A DNA stretch of 64,000 bases. Source: Euleptes europaea (taxonomy: Eukaryota > Chordata > Lepidosauria > Squamata > Sphaerodactylidae). The stretch lies in the NCBI RefSeq assembly GCF_029931775.1, contig NC_079332.1, positions 18,731,803 to 18,795,802 of the forward strand, read 5' to 3'. The position numbers and the translations under genes are program-made. Under the pieces are notes generated by a model, which was not told the DNA's origin, did not search any database, and saw only the letters and a program-made list of their open reading frames with translations. Each line of letters begins with the position of its first letter. Positions within the stretch are counted from its first letter, which is position 1. This document shows positions 49,542 to 60,979 of this stretch, in pieces.

Positions 49542-50845
49542 CCGCCGTGGTGCCGAAGGCTTTGCTGTCTGTCGCGGTCACTCTAGGGCCTAGCCTGCCC
49601 TGCTGCTTGCAAGCGCCCGCCATGGGGGAAGCTGGCCAAGTGTCCTGCCTCCCCAGCCTTCCCCAGGGTCTTCCCCTCCCACCTGCCTCCAGGGCTGCCT
49701 TCCTGTCTCTTCCTCCTCTTCCTTGTTTCACATTCTCAATATGGGATCAAGTAGTCCGTAGGCTTCCTGGCAGAATGGTGGTGCGGTTCTGGCGGGCTTT
49801 CGGAGAAGCACTTCGCTCACGGGGCTTTGGCTGTTGCGACACGGTTCCAAGCTGGGGTTCCTCTGCCTCAGCTCCCGCCAACTGTGCCTTCCTTCCCAGC
49901 GCCCTTCTTAGGCCCAGGACTGGACCCGGACGGAGCCAGCCCAGAGAATCCGGGCTGGGGTTGCCTACGGTGTCGAGGCTCCCTGCCTGTGGCTGCATCT
50001 GTGTTTTGAACCTGCCGGTAAAGGTTGGACAGACCCTGCTTGGCAGCTGCGTCCCCTCAGACCTGCCTGTCTTTTTCTCTTCACCCCAAGCCACGCAGGC
50101 GAGAATCAGGCAGTGGGGGGAGGGCTGACCTGGCAAAGGCCTGCCCTTTGGCTTTCTCTGCACCTCCTTTGTGAAGAGCCCCTCCCCCCCCCAAATCTCA
50201 CTATTCCTAGCTGTTCTGGGGCTGATGGGGAAAACCACTGGCGGCAGATGCCCTGAAGGCGTTTAATTGCCAGCTGAAGAGTGGAGGGGTTTTATCCCTG
50301 TTAATTGCTTGGGCGGTTTCTGCCTTCCATGCGGCAGGGTGTTTCTGTCCCCTCCCTTTAGGGCTTTGCAGCCCCCGCTCCCTGCTTTTGCAGAGCAGGA
50401 GCATCCTGTCCCATTGCTGCCTGCCTCCATGGACATCCCTGAGCCTGCTGCTTGGCCTGTGCCAATGAGAGCTGCCCAGAGGGCTTGAGCCCCCAGCAAA
50501 GAAGAAGCCGGGGGGGGGGCATCTTCTCTGTTCGGCAAGGAGCTGGAGGTAGAAAAGTTTCCCCCCGTTTCCACCTGTCGCCAAGAGCTGGGGATCCTCC
50601 TCTGACTGCAGTTGCCCTGGCTGGCCCCTAGCAGCTTGGCTGAGAGGAGGAGAGGAAGGCAGGCAGGCTTGGCGGAGGGGCAGAGTGTGGCGCCCCCCTC
50701 CTCCAGGCAGCAGTTCCCAGCCCCTGGGCTCCCCAGGGACCCTTGGATCTCAGCTGCCTGCCTTCTGGGCCCGTCTCCTTGGTGTGAGCAGTTAACCACT
50801 CAAGACACCTTTTTGTGCTGGAATAAAAACGTATTTATACTTTTC
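49542..50845 (+). other. CLCN7: 3' untranslated region of CLCN7 with polyadenylation signal
   Basis: Moderately GC-rich sequence without repeats, from the stop codon to a canonical AATAAA at 50822-50827. Cleavage would be expected about 15-25 bases later, before TTTCTTTGTTTCC. A length of about 1.3 kb suits the gene. Overlapping open frames here are not supported as genes. Confidence 0.7.
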
Positions 50846-51056
50846 TTTGTTTCCTCCTGTGCTTGGCCTGCTTTGTCTCTTTCTGATGTTGCCGTTGAGC
50901 AGTGGGGAGGGGGAGGGTTCTGTAGAAGGCCCAGATCCACCCCCCATGCACAAAACGCCCCACCCAGCCAAAATTCCTCTGTAACTTCTGTGTGTGGTTT
51001 GAGTGATACAGCGACTGTCGATTCAAGTCAGATGCTCTGACTCTGTATTTTTAAAA

Positions 51057-51519
51057 CGGGTGGGGGAACCTTTTTTCCGCCAAGGGCCATTTGGATGTTT
51101 ATAACATCATTCGCGGGCCATACAAAATTATCAACTTAAAAATTAGCCGACCAAGTCCCAAGCAGGCAGCTGCCCCAGATGACACCCCCCACACACAAGC
51201 GGGCAGGCATCCAACCGGTGGCGCACTCGCCCACCTGGTGGCAAAGGATGGTCTGTTGCACCAGCCGGGCGTAGCTACCCACTTGGGCAGTCCTAGCAGC
51301 TCCATAGCTAAGGACTCTGCAAGGGGGAAAGAAGATTCCTTTTCTCGGCAAAACAAACTCACATCTGCCTTGAATAGAGGCTATTCCTGTCTGCAGGAGG
51401 GGGCGGATCGCCAGTCTTAGATCCTTCTGAGCTAGAGATCTGCCAGGACACACAAAGGGCCAGACCAAATGATTTCGCGGGCCTTAAACGGCCCCCGGGC
51501 CTGACGTTCCCCACCCGTG
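51057..51519. mobile_element. hAT-like non-autonomous element
   Basis: The left end GGGTGGGGGAACCTTTTTTCC and the right end GACGTTCCCCACCCGTG are inverted relatives, with GGGCCATTTGGATG and CGCGGGCC blocks inside. No clean 8-bp duplication is visible. Confidence 0.55.
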
Positions 51520-51659
51520 ACAACAATCTAAATTCTGTAGAAGGGCAACTGGGCACTGGACTGGGCCAGGCCAGCTTCTGTTTGTGTACTGGGGCTTCTT
51601 GTCATTTGAAGCAACCAGGAGATGGACAAGGATCCCGAATTTCCCATCCCTGCTCCATC

Positions 51660-51850
51660 TGTATTTTATTTACCTCATTTCTGCCCCATGGTCCCATACA
51701 TAATTATCCTTTTTTAAGTCCTCAGAACAGCCACCCTGTGAGGTAGTCTAGGTGGTGTGTGTGTGTGTGGTCGGCCCAAGGCTGCTCGGCAAACTTCCAT
51801 GGCAGAGTGGGAATTCAAACCTGGCCTGTTACTTTAACCGCCATGCCCAA
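51660..51850 (-). mobile_element. MIR-like or tRNA-SINE fragment, minus strand
   Basis: CCACCCTGTGAGGTAG and GAATTCAAACCTGGCC read as the body and B-box region of a tRNA-type SINE in reverse. Weak. Confidence 0.4.
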
Positions 51851-51896
51851 AATATTTTGGAAGCTTCCCCGGGTGGAAGAGGGGCCCCCACTGATG

Positions 51897-52390
51897 GAAT
51901 CCTAGAGTTGGAAGGGACCACCAGGGGCATCGAGGCCAACCCCCTGCACAATGCAGGAAATACATAACTGCTCCCCCCCATACCTCCAGAGACCCCTACT
52001 CCATGCCCAGAAGATGGGGGGGGGACCCTCCAGCATCTCTGGCCTGGAGGAAAATTGCTTCCTGACCCTAAAGGAACCATTAACAAGCACTCTTTGGGTG
52101 CGATCTGTCAACCAGTTACAGACCCGCCCAACAGTAATAGGCTCTAACCCACATTTTCCCAATTTGTCAACGAGAATATTATGGGGAACCTTATCAAAAG
52201 CCTTACTGAAATCAAGATAAACTCCTCTGCATTCCCCTGATCCAGCAAGGTGGTAACTTTCTCAGAAAAGGGGATAAGGTTAGTCTGACATGACTTGTTC
52301 TTGGGAAACCTGTGCTGGCTCTTAGTGATCAGATCCATCCTTTCTAAATACTCAAATGATGTGATGTTTAAAAGTTTGGCGAGGGTCCAG
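51897..52390 (-). mobile_element. CR1 LINE fragment with reverse-transcriptase part, minus strand
   Basis: The left end is the CR1 3' tail and UTR (CTAGAGTTGGAAGGGACCACC). It then jumps to upstream coding sequence whose minus strand reads LGKCGLEPITVGRVCNWLTD and RTQRVLVNG, a CR1 RT segment. It is internally deleted and joined near 52030. Confidence 0.8.
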
Positions 52391-52689
52391 GCCCTAAAGG
52401 GCTGTTTGGTGTTGGTCCGGACCCCGGTTTTATCCCCCTTTGCTGCAGAAGGAAGGCAAGAGGGAAAAGGGAGACCGTAGAGGATGATCGGGGTTTCTTC
52501 TCCCCCTTTACCCTTTGGGCCAGAGGCTGCTTAGCAACCAGACCCTACTATGACACGGGCAGAGAGATCTTGCCTGCGTTGGGTGGGCATGGCTGCCCAG
52601 AGTGGCAGGCGCTTGCCCGGGGAGAGGCAGCCACCCTGGATGGAGCAGGCGGCGCTGCCCTCGGACAGCGCCCCGGGCGTGGGGGGACC

Positions 52690-55600
52690 ATGAGGTTCAC
52701 CTACGCCGCGCTCGTGTTCGGCCTGTTGTTCCAGAAAGACCCCCGCGAGGAGCTGCCCCTCCGCTACAGGCCCCAGCCGGGCGGACCCTCTTGGGAGCCC
52801 GGCCTGCTGGAGCGCTTGCAGAACACTTTCTACTGGGAGCCGGGCCTCTGCTGGGTGGTCGAGTCCCTCTGGGGGTCCTACCTGGCAGGGGTGGCGATGG
52901 TGCTCCTCTGGGTCCTCCTGGAGAGCTGGGCGGCCTCCTGCCTCGCCAGTCTGCCGACACAGCCGGCAGCCTCCACTGGGAGCCTGGTAAAGAGCTGATC
53001 CTGGGCCAAGGGAGCCCCAGGCGGCCATTGCCCCCGACGGAAACCCCGCTGGGAGAGGGACGAGGGGGTCGGGCCCCTGGAAGTGCCGCCTCGCAGCCAC
53101 GGCCAGCCCAGGAGGGGCTTTAGACAGGTTTTGCGCTGCTGTGTCCGTTGCAACCAGGGTGGCCGGCTCTGGGTTGGGAAATACCTGGAGGTCGCAAAGC
53201 AATAGGCTCAGGATGGACCAAAGGAAGGGTGCGGTGCATCATTAACTTACGGGGCTCATCGCTGGTGGAACCCTGCTGACTGCAAATATCGATTCCTTTA
53301 AATCAGTGGTTCCCAACCTTTTTTTGACCAGGGACCACTAGGACTTTTTTGTTCGGTGCAGGGACCCCAAGGTTCAAAATAAAAATTCAGAGGATTTGAA
53401 AATAAACTTTAATCATAACTGTTAGTTAAACATTAAACTTAGAATAATATTGGAATATATATATTTTACAATAGAGAACTTTTAATTGAAAATATTAATT
53501 TATTATGGGTTTATAACTTTGTTTCGCAGACCTTAATTTAGTTCTCACGGACCCCCAGTTGGGAACCGGTGCTTTAAAGGGAGGCAGATGTGGGGAGGAG
53601 AAGCCCGTCAGTGGCCACTAGCCACAGTGACTGAAGGGAGCCTCCATGACCAGAGGTAGTCAACCTCTGAATCACAGTGCTGGGAGGGGGCAGCAGCAGG
53701 ACCTTGGCCTCCGTGCCGTCCGGCCTATCCTGGAGCCCTTTTGGAATTGGGGCAACGGTTGGATAAAAAGCCCACGCCGATCTGTTCAAAGGGAGCAGGT
53801 ATAACGGTCAGGGGCATCGACAGGGCATGTGGTGGATCTGGCCCGGTGGCACATGGTCAGGCTTAGCTGTGCTCTTTGGCATCCGTCAACGCTTTGGGCA
53901 AGACGGATTTATCTCAAATGGGAAGACCCCATCCGCTCAGTTCACTTCATTTACAGTCATTTGACCAGCAAGTATCAGTACAAAATTACAATTTTAAAAC
54001 CCCAACTGAGGGCCAATCTTACTGACTACATAACAGAACTTTGCCACTGAATAGGAGACAAAAGCATCTTTATCTTCTAATAAAAATTTAACAATAAAAT
54101 CCTCCAAATGGCTAACATTTCTAAAATTTCCAGTCAACACAGGTAAAATCAGCTTATTTCTAACCTCCTGATAAAATTCACAGTGTAATAAAATATGTAT
54201 AATTGACTCAACAGAATTAAAATTACAGGGGCATGATCTGGCCTCTACAGATATATGCTGAAATCCGCTGAAATGGGAGCCCGTCAAACTTTATGCTTTC
54301 TTTCGGACGGCTGTAATCCCAATCCTATTGCATTGCTTATCAGAGGTCTCGTCCGGTTGTTTGCATAGATGGACACTGTGTAATCCGCCTTGTGTCCCAG
54401 TGAGAAAGGCGGACTGCAAACAAATAACCCCATGCCAGAGGTGCGAAGGGGACAGCGGTCCGTGGTTCGGCACCCGCAGATACAGAAAAGCGACTTCTAG
54501 AAGGGGCAGCAGCCTTTTGCGCTGCTTGCTGTTGGTAACATCTCTCTTTTTATTGCAATGTCCTCAGCCTTTGTAAACCCCCTTCTTATCATGCTTTAGA
54601 CCACTTCTCATTCGTACTGTGTTCCCAAGCTTCCCAGTGTGGTGTAGTTGTTAGTTGTTAAGAGCAGTGGCTTGGAGCAGTGGAGTCTGATCTGGAGAAC
54701 TGGGTTCGATCCCCCACCCCTCCACATGAGCGGCGGAGGCTAATCTGGAGAACCGGGTTGGTTTCCCCACTCCTCCACATGAAAGCAACTGGGTGACCTT
54801 GGGCTAGTTGCAGCTCTCTCAGCCCCACCTACCTCCCAGGGTGTCTGTTGTGATGGGGGGGAGGGAAGGTGATTGTCAGCCGGTTTGATTCTTCCGTAAG
54901 TGGTAGAGAAAGTCAGCATATAAAAACCAACTCTTCTTCTTCTTAATCCTCCCGCACTGACTGTTGGAGGTCTTTGCCGTTCGATTGAACCGCTTTTCAG
55001 ACTTTGCAATTCGCCTTGAGTCTCTGTGAAAAGGGTGGGCTCTAAAGGATAATAATAACAATAATATAGATCAGTTTTCCCTTACAGATATATTTAAATC
55101 TTCCCACAGGAGACTGAAACAGCAGGAGAAACGGATTTAGGAATACCCCGAAGAAAATGTACGTTTATTCCGACATACTTTTCTGCGATGTTTAGAGTAG
55201 CACAAGCACTTGTGGGAGCCTGTTGTAATGGCAGCGTTGTTGCCCTGTGTGCAAATCACACCTTCGGATTCCATTAGTAGAAATTCTATAAGTAGACGAG
55301 GATCCCACATTTAAGGAGAATGGACAGAATAATGACTGTATGGAATAACCTGAATGGTTGTGGTCTATACTGCTGCGCACAGCTTCTTGTAAATAGGATC
55401 TTATAGGGTAATCTCTATACCACTTAATGTGTCATGTGAATACTAATGCGATGCTTCGGTTCTTTCTGGCAGTTCTAGGCTTCTTTCTAGAGCCAGCGTG
55501 GTGTCGTGGAGAAGAGCGGTGGTTTGAAGCGGTGAGTCTGATCTGGAGAACCGGGTTTGATTCCCCGCTCCTCCACATGAAGCCAGCTGGGTGACCTTGG

Positions 55601-58600
55601 GCAAGTCACTCTCTCTCAGCCCCACCTACCTCACAGGGTGTGAGTTGTGGGGAGGGGAAGGGAAGGAGATTGTAAGCCGGTTTGATTCTTCCTTAAGTGG
55701 TGGAGAAAGTCGGCATATAAAAACCAACTCTTCTTTCCTATCCCACTTAGAAGTTCCTTGATTCATAAATCTTGAGCAGCATAATTCTAAATCTATTGTT
55801 TAAGGGATATAAGAAGAAGAGCTGGTTTTTATATGCCGACTTTCTCTACCTCTTAAGGAAGAATCAAACCAATCACCTTCCCCTCCCCTCCCCACAACAG
55901 ACACCCTGTGAGGTAGGTGGGGCTGAGAGAGTGTGACTTGCCCAAGGTCACCCAGCTGGCTTCATGTGGAGGAGCAGGGAAACCAACCCAGTTCACCAGA
56001 TTAGCCTCCACCGCTTATGTGGAGGAGTGGGGAATGAAACCCGGTTCTCCAGATCAGACTGCACCGCTCCAAGCCACCGCTCTTAACCACTACACCACGC
56101 TGGCTCTGAGGACTGAAATCAATTTTGCCACTGCCAAATTAACCTTAGGATCACAGTCACTTAATAAATAGGGTATTAGCTTAGACACAGAGTTACTAGT
56201 CCAATCTGTTTGAAGAGGAATGATATATCTTGATCGTAGATCCTCATAAAAACGACATTAAGAACATAAGAAAGGCCCTGCTGGATCAGACCAAGGCCCA
56301 TCAAGTCCAGCAGTCTGTTCACACAGTGGCCAACCAGGTGCCTCCAGGAAGCCCCCAAACAAGACGACTGCAGCAGCACCGTCCTGCCTGTGTTCCACCG
56401 CACCTAACATAAATATTCCAGCAGCACATGTGCCAGAGAATCAGTAGAACCAGAAGAACACAGGCAGGTCCTTTCCGAATATGGTAGGTTCATGTATCTA
56501 CCCTGCATAACCACAGAAGGGTTAGCATCCAGTCTAGCAAGAAAAAACGCCCTTAAGAAATGAGTTGTCAAGAAACAGGTATAATCAGGCAAGCAACATG
56601 GGGAATTCTGTGTGTGTGTGTTAAATGTCGTTAAGTTGCCTCCGACTCCTGGCGACCCTATGAATCCTCCAAAACGTCCTATCCTTAACAGCCTTGCTCA
56701 GGTCTTGCAAACTGAGGGCCGTGGCTTCCTTTATAGAGTCCATCCATCTCTTGTTGGGTCTTCCACTTTTCCTGGCATGATTGTCTTTTCCAGTGACTCT
56801 GGTCTTCTCATAATGTGACTAAAGTACGACAGCCTCCGTTTAATCATTTTAGCTTCTAGGGTCAGTTCCGGCTTGATTTGATCTATAGCCCACTGATTTG
56901 TTTTTTGGCAGTCCACGGAATCCGTAACTCTCTCCTCCAACAACACATTTCAAAGGAATCTATTTTCTTCCTATCAGCTTTCTTCAGCTTTCACACCCAT
57001 ACAGAGTAATAGGGAATACGATGGCATGAATTAACTGGATCTTGGTTGCCAGTGACACATCCTTACACTTAAGAACCTTTTCTAGCTCCTTCATCGCTGC
57101 CCTTCCCAGTCTCCATCTCCTTCTGATTTCTTGCCTGCAGTCTCTCTTTTGGTTGATGATGGAGCCAAGGAATAGAAAGTCTTGAACTATAGACTTGAAT
57201 TCTAGACTTCTAAAATCCCTAATGCATTGGTTACCAAAATGTCCCATTTTGTATGTTTAGCCTGAAGAAGAGGACTGAGAGGTGATATGATAACCATCTT
57301 CATAGAATCATAGAGTTGGGACCACCAGAGTCATCGCGTCCAACCCCCTGCACAATGCAGGGAATTCACAACTACCTCCCCCCCACACCCTCAGTGACCC
57401 CTACTCCATGCCCAGAAGATGGCCAAGATGCCCTCTCTCTCTCATCATCTGCTTAAGGTCATAGAATCAGCATTGCTGACAGATGGCCATCTAACCTCTT
57501 CTAAAAAACCTCCAGGGGAGGAGAGCTCACCACCTCCCGAGGAAGCCTGTTCCACTGAGGAACCGCTCTAACTGTTAGGAAGTTCTTCCTAATGTCTAGA
57601 CGGAAACTCTTTTAATTTAATTTCAACCCGTTGGTTCTGGTCCGACCTTTTGGGGCAACAGAAAACAACTCGGCACCATCCTCTAAATGACAGAACCAAT
57701 GGGTTGAAATTAAATCAAAAGAATTTCCGTCTAGACATTAGGAAGAACTTCCTAACAGTGAAAGCGGTTCCTGAGTGGAACAGGCTTCCTTGGGAGGTGG
57801 TGAGCTCTCCTTCCCTGGAGGTTTTTAAGCAGAGGCTAGATGGCCATCTGTCAGCAATGCTGATTCTATGACCTTAGGCAGATGATGAGAGGGCATCTTG
57901 GCTATCTTCTGGGCATGGAGTAGGGGTCACTGGGTGTGTGTGTGGGATTTCCTGCATTGTGCAGGGGGTTGGACCAGATGACCCTTGTGGTCCCTTCCAA
58001 CTCTATGATTCTGTTGACTGTACTGACTCACTATGTGTAATTTGCCTTGAATCCCTGTGAGAAAAGTAGACTTTAACTAACAGAAATAAATGAGACTGCA
58101 CCAGCTGACTGACGTATTCACTTATTTCACAGGCTCTCTTTGTGCTTGGGAGCAATCATCAACGTCCAGTTCCCAAAGGTGGGTAATGATATCCTACCGT
58201 TAACAGTCATGGTTTCTAGTCTGTATTCTGAGAAACTCTGGGGACCTCCTCCCCGAGAAGGAATGGCAGACAGCCTTTCGGAGAAGGATGCTTCCCCCGC
58301 CTCCCCCCCCTGCCCAAGCCAGCCCAACATCCCCCCCCCCACATACCCACTGGGTGAGAAGGTTTATTTATGTCTTGCAGTTATGATCAACCTTCAGAGT
58401 TGCACCGACATTCTCGAGTGACATTTGAAGACACGGGAAAGAGGAGCCGGGAAGAGGTTTTATATTCAGAGTATAAAAGAAGTAGATCTTCTTCGTCGAG
58501 TAGTAAACGCAGCCTCCCAGACCTATCTCCCTCTTCCTCGTACGCCTCTTCCTCTTCTTCCAGCTTCAGCCTATCTAATTTTAAAAGTTTGGACTCCCTT

Positions 58601-60871
58601 TATACGTCTGGAGAACCAGCTGCTGCAAAATGTTCTCTGGAGACCAACCTAGCCTTCACCTCCAGTACTGGATCACCGTACGGTGGGTCAGAGAGTGAAA
58701 GTTCCGATTCTTGCTCTTCACCGCATGACCCCCGCCTGTCCGAGGAAGAAGTGGAGAAGAAACCAGCATCACGGGTTTTGCAAGCAAAAAAGAAACGGGC
58801 ATCACGGGGTGCTCTGATTCTTCTGGAGAAGTGTACCGAAACAGAAAGCGTGACTCTTTTCCTGCAACCGAAAGAAGTCCAAACTCAGACGTCCGTCACA
58901 AGGATAAATATCATCCAGAGCGCAGCTTTTGAAAAAAAAGACAATGTCCTTCGGGTGGAGAAAACTCTTCAGGTCCAGATGGGAGCTGGACGGCGGCCCA
59001 AGGCCCGGCCGTCTCTTCCCAAACCGGTCGCCACCGATGACGTGAGGAAGCGAGGGCAGCCCGCAGCACTGTCCCTGCTGGCCCTCACGTCTCTTCAGCA
59101 CACTGACAAGACAAGGAAATGCACCCACGTTACATCTTTGTGTGGACTTGTGGGCACCTTTGAGAAAGCCATCCCAGCGGGCTCTTCTCAGAGAGGAGAA
59201 CATTCCGGACTGAACGCCATCTTTGTCTTACCTCCGGATTACTTTGGGCCAGTCCCTTCAGTCGTGGAGATAATGGACCAAGACACCAGGGACTTCCTTG
59301 AATTTCACATCAAGAAGAAAATGGTTCAGTGGATGTGTGGAATGCCCAGCGTTGTGGCCAAATCTGTCGGAGCGTTTCAGTCGCTGCCCAGCGAGCGCCA
59401 AGACAAGCCAACGCCACTACAAATGCCAACAGAAACCATCCAGCTGACACCAATGGGTGGTGCGGATCCAGCACTCCTCAGCTCCCCACACGCGGCTGTG
59501 GGCACCAAGTCTTCCAAGGGACCCAGAGGGAGCTCTATTCTCGGCTCTCGAAAGCTGGAAGAGCTCCATCGGCTGGCTTTCCACACCGCTGTGAAGATGC
59601 TAGAAATTAAAATGGGAGCCTTTCCAGAGATGGTTGAGAATTCCTTCCAGCTGTTTTGCGGTCTTTCTGTCTTGCCTCTTCCCAAAATGATTAATTCTGG
59701 CAACAAGATCCCTAAGTCCAAACATCCTTTGCTGCCATTCCTCACTCAGGAGAAGGTCTGTATTCTCAACCTAAACATCAAACGCAAGTGCCTCGCCTTC
59801 GCAGGGAGCTTTTCAACCACGTATACAAAGTTGGCTGCTGCGATGGTCTCCAGTTATATGCAGCGCAGTGAATCCAGAGAGGAGACCACAGAGCGGGTGG
59901 CTCAACTCTTGGTAAGCATCTGGAGGCAAATTCACACGGTGGAAATCTCGCGTCTTGGCTCACATCAACCACGTCCTGCCTCCCGGACTCTAGAATCACC
60001 AGAAGCACAGGTCCGAGGCGATTCTCCAAAGAAACCAGTCGCTCAACAGGTTCCAGGAGGTATCCTAATAACCCTGGAAAAGCAGGTGCTTGTTAAAGGA
60101 CATGGGAAACGTCACCAGGAAAAGCTGCCTGAGAAAGCCCCCGATCAGTGGGCTCTTCTTTCTTTCTTTGACCTGCCCAAACGAGGCCGCATCCAACGGG
60201 CTCTTCCTCCTTCCTTTGACCTGCCCGAACAAGGGCCCATCCAACGGGCTCTTCCTCCTTCCTTTGACCTGCCCGAGCGAGGGCCCTGCCTACGGGTTCT
60301 TCCTCCTTTCTTTGACCTGCCTGAGCGAGGGCCCTGCCAACGGGCTCTTCCTCCTTCCTTTGACCTGCCCGAGCGAGGGCCCTGCCAACGGGCTCTTCCT
60401 CCTTCCTTTGACCTGGCTGAGCGAGGGCCCTGCCAACGGGCTCTTCCTCCTTCCTTTGACCAGCCAGATCCCAAAGGCACCATGAGCAGGAAAATAATGA
60501 AGTTTCGGGCCGAGGCCTCCATTGTAAGGACCAGCATTTTCTTGGAGCTGGAGCTGAAGAAAGAGAAGCTGAATGTGCACTTGAAGAAAAAGATGCTAGC
60601 CAACCTTCGACCTCCGCAAGGAGCAGGGCTGGAACTCACCATCCAACCGGGGAGGAAAGCAAAGACCTCAGGAGCTCCACGGGCCGGGCCTTTTGGAAAG
60701 CCCCGTCGGTCCTTCTGCTACGTGTGCATGCCTTCCGGCGACGCCGGCACCCAGCTCAAAACCGTCTGCTGGTCCCTTCCAAAGTGGATCCTGGAGATGA
60801 ACGGGTACCGCACGCCCAAGGTGGCGCGCTTTGCCAGCAAGTCCAAAAGTTCGCAGTCGGTTCAGAAGTGA
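52690..60871 (+). CDS. Four-exon gene, distantly SPATA31/FAM205-like, single-pass membrane protein
   Basis: Coding exons 52690-52986, 55110-55158, 58133-58178 and 58381-60871 join in phase (0, 1, 2) with AG/GT borders to 960 residues. The ATG at 52690 has a good context (GGACCATGA). Exon 1 carries one membrane-like segment (about 66-81, YLAGVAMVLLWVLLES). The last exon begins with a Ser-rich patch (about 155-200). It then has four loosely similar units near 431-465, 525-553, 588-621 and 844-877, of the kind FLEFHIKKKMVQ..GMPSVV. Short exons, an N-terminal anchor, one giant exon and these HIKKK-type motifs are traits of SPATA31/FAM205 testis proteins, but the likeness is weak. Residues 721-831 are seven 16-residue repeats (RALPPSFDLPERGPCQ). 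An ATTAAA at 60974-60979 fits its 3' end. No catalytic motif is seen and no function is claimed. Confidence 0.72.
53155..53200. repeat. Left-end scrap of the GTTGCCAACC family
   Basis: AGGGTGGCCGGCTCTGGG then GGAAATACCTGGAGG match the inner part of the family's left end. Only about 45 bp remain. Confidence 0.5.
53304..53571. mobile_element. hAT-type non-autonomous element with 8-bp duplication
   Basis: A 268-bp element from CAGTGGTTCCCAACC to GTTGGGAACCGGTG. It is flanked by CTTTAAAT (53296-53303) and CTTTAAAG (53572-53579), a 7 of 8 match. AT-rich centre. It lies in intron 1 of the SPATA31-like gene. Confidence 0.8.
53990..54290 (-). mobile_element. LINE ORF2 C-terminal fragment, minus strand
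   Basis: The minus strand is open for 97 codons and contains CPCNFNSVESIIHILLHC, a Cys/His cluster of the type found after the RT domain in several non-LTR retrotransposons (L2/R4-like). The clade is uncertain. Confidence 0.55.
54635..54950 (+). mobile_element. Sauria-type tRNA SINE, long form
   Basis: Starts CAGTGTGGTGTAGTTGTTAG (a small internal duplication of GTTAGTTGTTA). Two middle modules, end CATATAAAAACCAACTC and CTT tail. It lies upstream of exon 2 of the SPATA31-like gene. Confidence 0.9.
55490..55735 (+). mobile_element. Sauria-type tRNA SINE
   Basis: Head GAGCCAGCGTGGTGTCGTGG, end GGCATATAAAAACCAACTC. Intron 2 of the SPATA31-like gene. Confidence 0.9.
55808..56107 (-). mobile_element. 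Sauria-type tRNA SINE, minus strand, long form
   Basis: It begins AAGAAGAAGAGCTGGTTTTTATATGCCG and ends CACTACACCACGCTGGCTC. With the plus copy at 55490-55735 it forms an inverted SINE pair about 70 bp apart, able to pair in a transcript. Confidence 0.92.
56255..56600 (-). mobile_element. CR1-like LINE 3' end, minus strand
   Basis: It starts with ACATAAGAAAGGCCCTGCTGG, then CCATCAAGTCCAGCAGTCTG, the reverse of the 10135-10505 subfamily 3' end. Confidence 0.7.
56612..57195 (-). mobile_element. Bov-B/RTE LINE 3' part, minus strand
   Basis: The minus strand reads [40 protein letters not shown] and the 3' terminus (GTTAAATGTCGTTAAGTTGCC in reverse sense). Here QEI is followed by RRR with no stop, unlike the copies at 12.4 and 36.3 kb, but other frame breaks are present. 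Confidence 0.88.
57302..57690 (-). mobile_element. CR1 LINE 3' end, minus strand (left arm of a palindrome)
   Basis: From the tail ATAGAATCATAGAGTTGGG through the UTR to GAAAACAACTCGGCACC. It meets the plus-strand copy at about 57690. Confidence 0.85.
57691..58015 (+). mobile_element. CR1 LINE 3' end, plus strand (right arm of a palindrome)
   Basis: From GAACCAATGGGTTGAAATTA (LNQKNFRLDIRKNFLTVKAV in frame) to the UTR and AACTCTATGATTCTGTTG. The arms are the same subtype and together make a palindrome of about 700 bp just before exon 3 of the SPATA31-like gene. Confidence 0.85.
60149..60481 (+). repeat. In-frame 48-bp coding minisatellite, seven units
   Basis: Seven 48-bp units, centre ones nearly the same, each coding the 16-residue unit RALPPSFDLPERGPCQ or a variant. 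The first (WALLSFFDLPKRGRIQ) and last (ending DQPDPKGT) are the most different, as expected if the array grew from its middle. The reading frame is kept throughout. Confidence 0.92.
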
Positions 60872-60973
60872 GCAAGCTCCCACAGGCTGTGACGGAAAGC
60901 TGTTCAGAAACCCTGCGGACTGCTGGCCCCGATGATGGGGCTCTTCTGGTTTTAAAGGGTGGGGAGGGAGACT

Positions 60974-60979
60974 ATTAAA
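60974..60979 (+). promoter_or_regulatory. Polyadenylation signal of the SPATA31-like gene
   Basis: ATTAAA about 100 bases after the stop codon, the first recognisable signal downstream and a common variant of AATAAA. Confidence 0.55.

Noticed and set aside
49542-50845. Several open frames of 60-240 codons after the CLCN7 stop
   Set aside because: They overlap on both strands within a region that ends in AATAAA and is best explained as the 3' UTR.
60149-60481. A CRISPR-like array
   Set aside because: Units are contiguous without unique spacers, keep a reading frame, and the genome is a vertebrate's.
60145-60642. A 165-codon minus-strand repeat protein
   Set aside because: Antisense of the 48-bp coding minisatellite. 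The regular Arg/Gly repeat arises because the unit length is a multiple of three.
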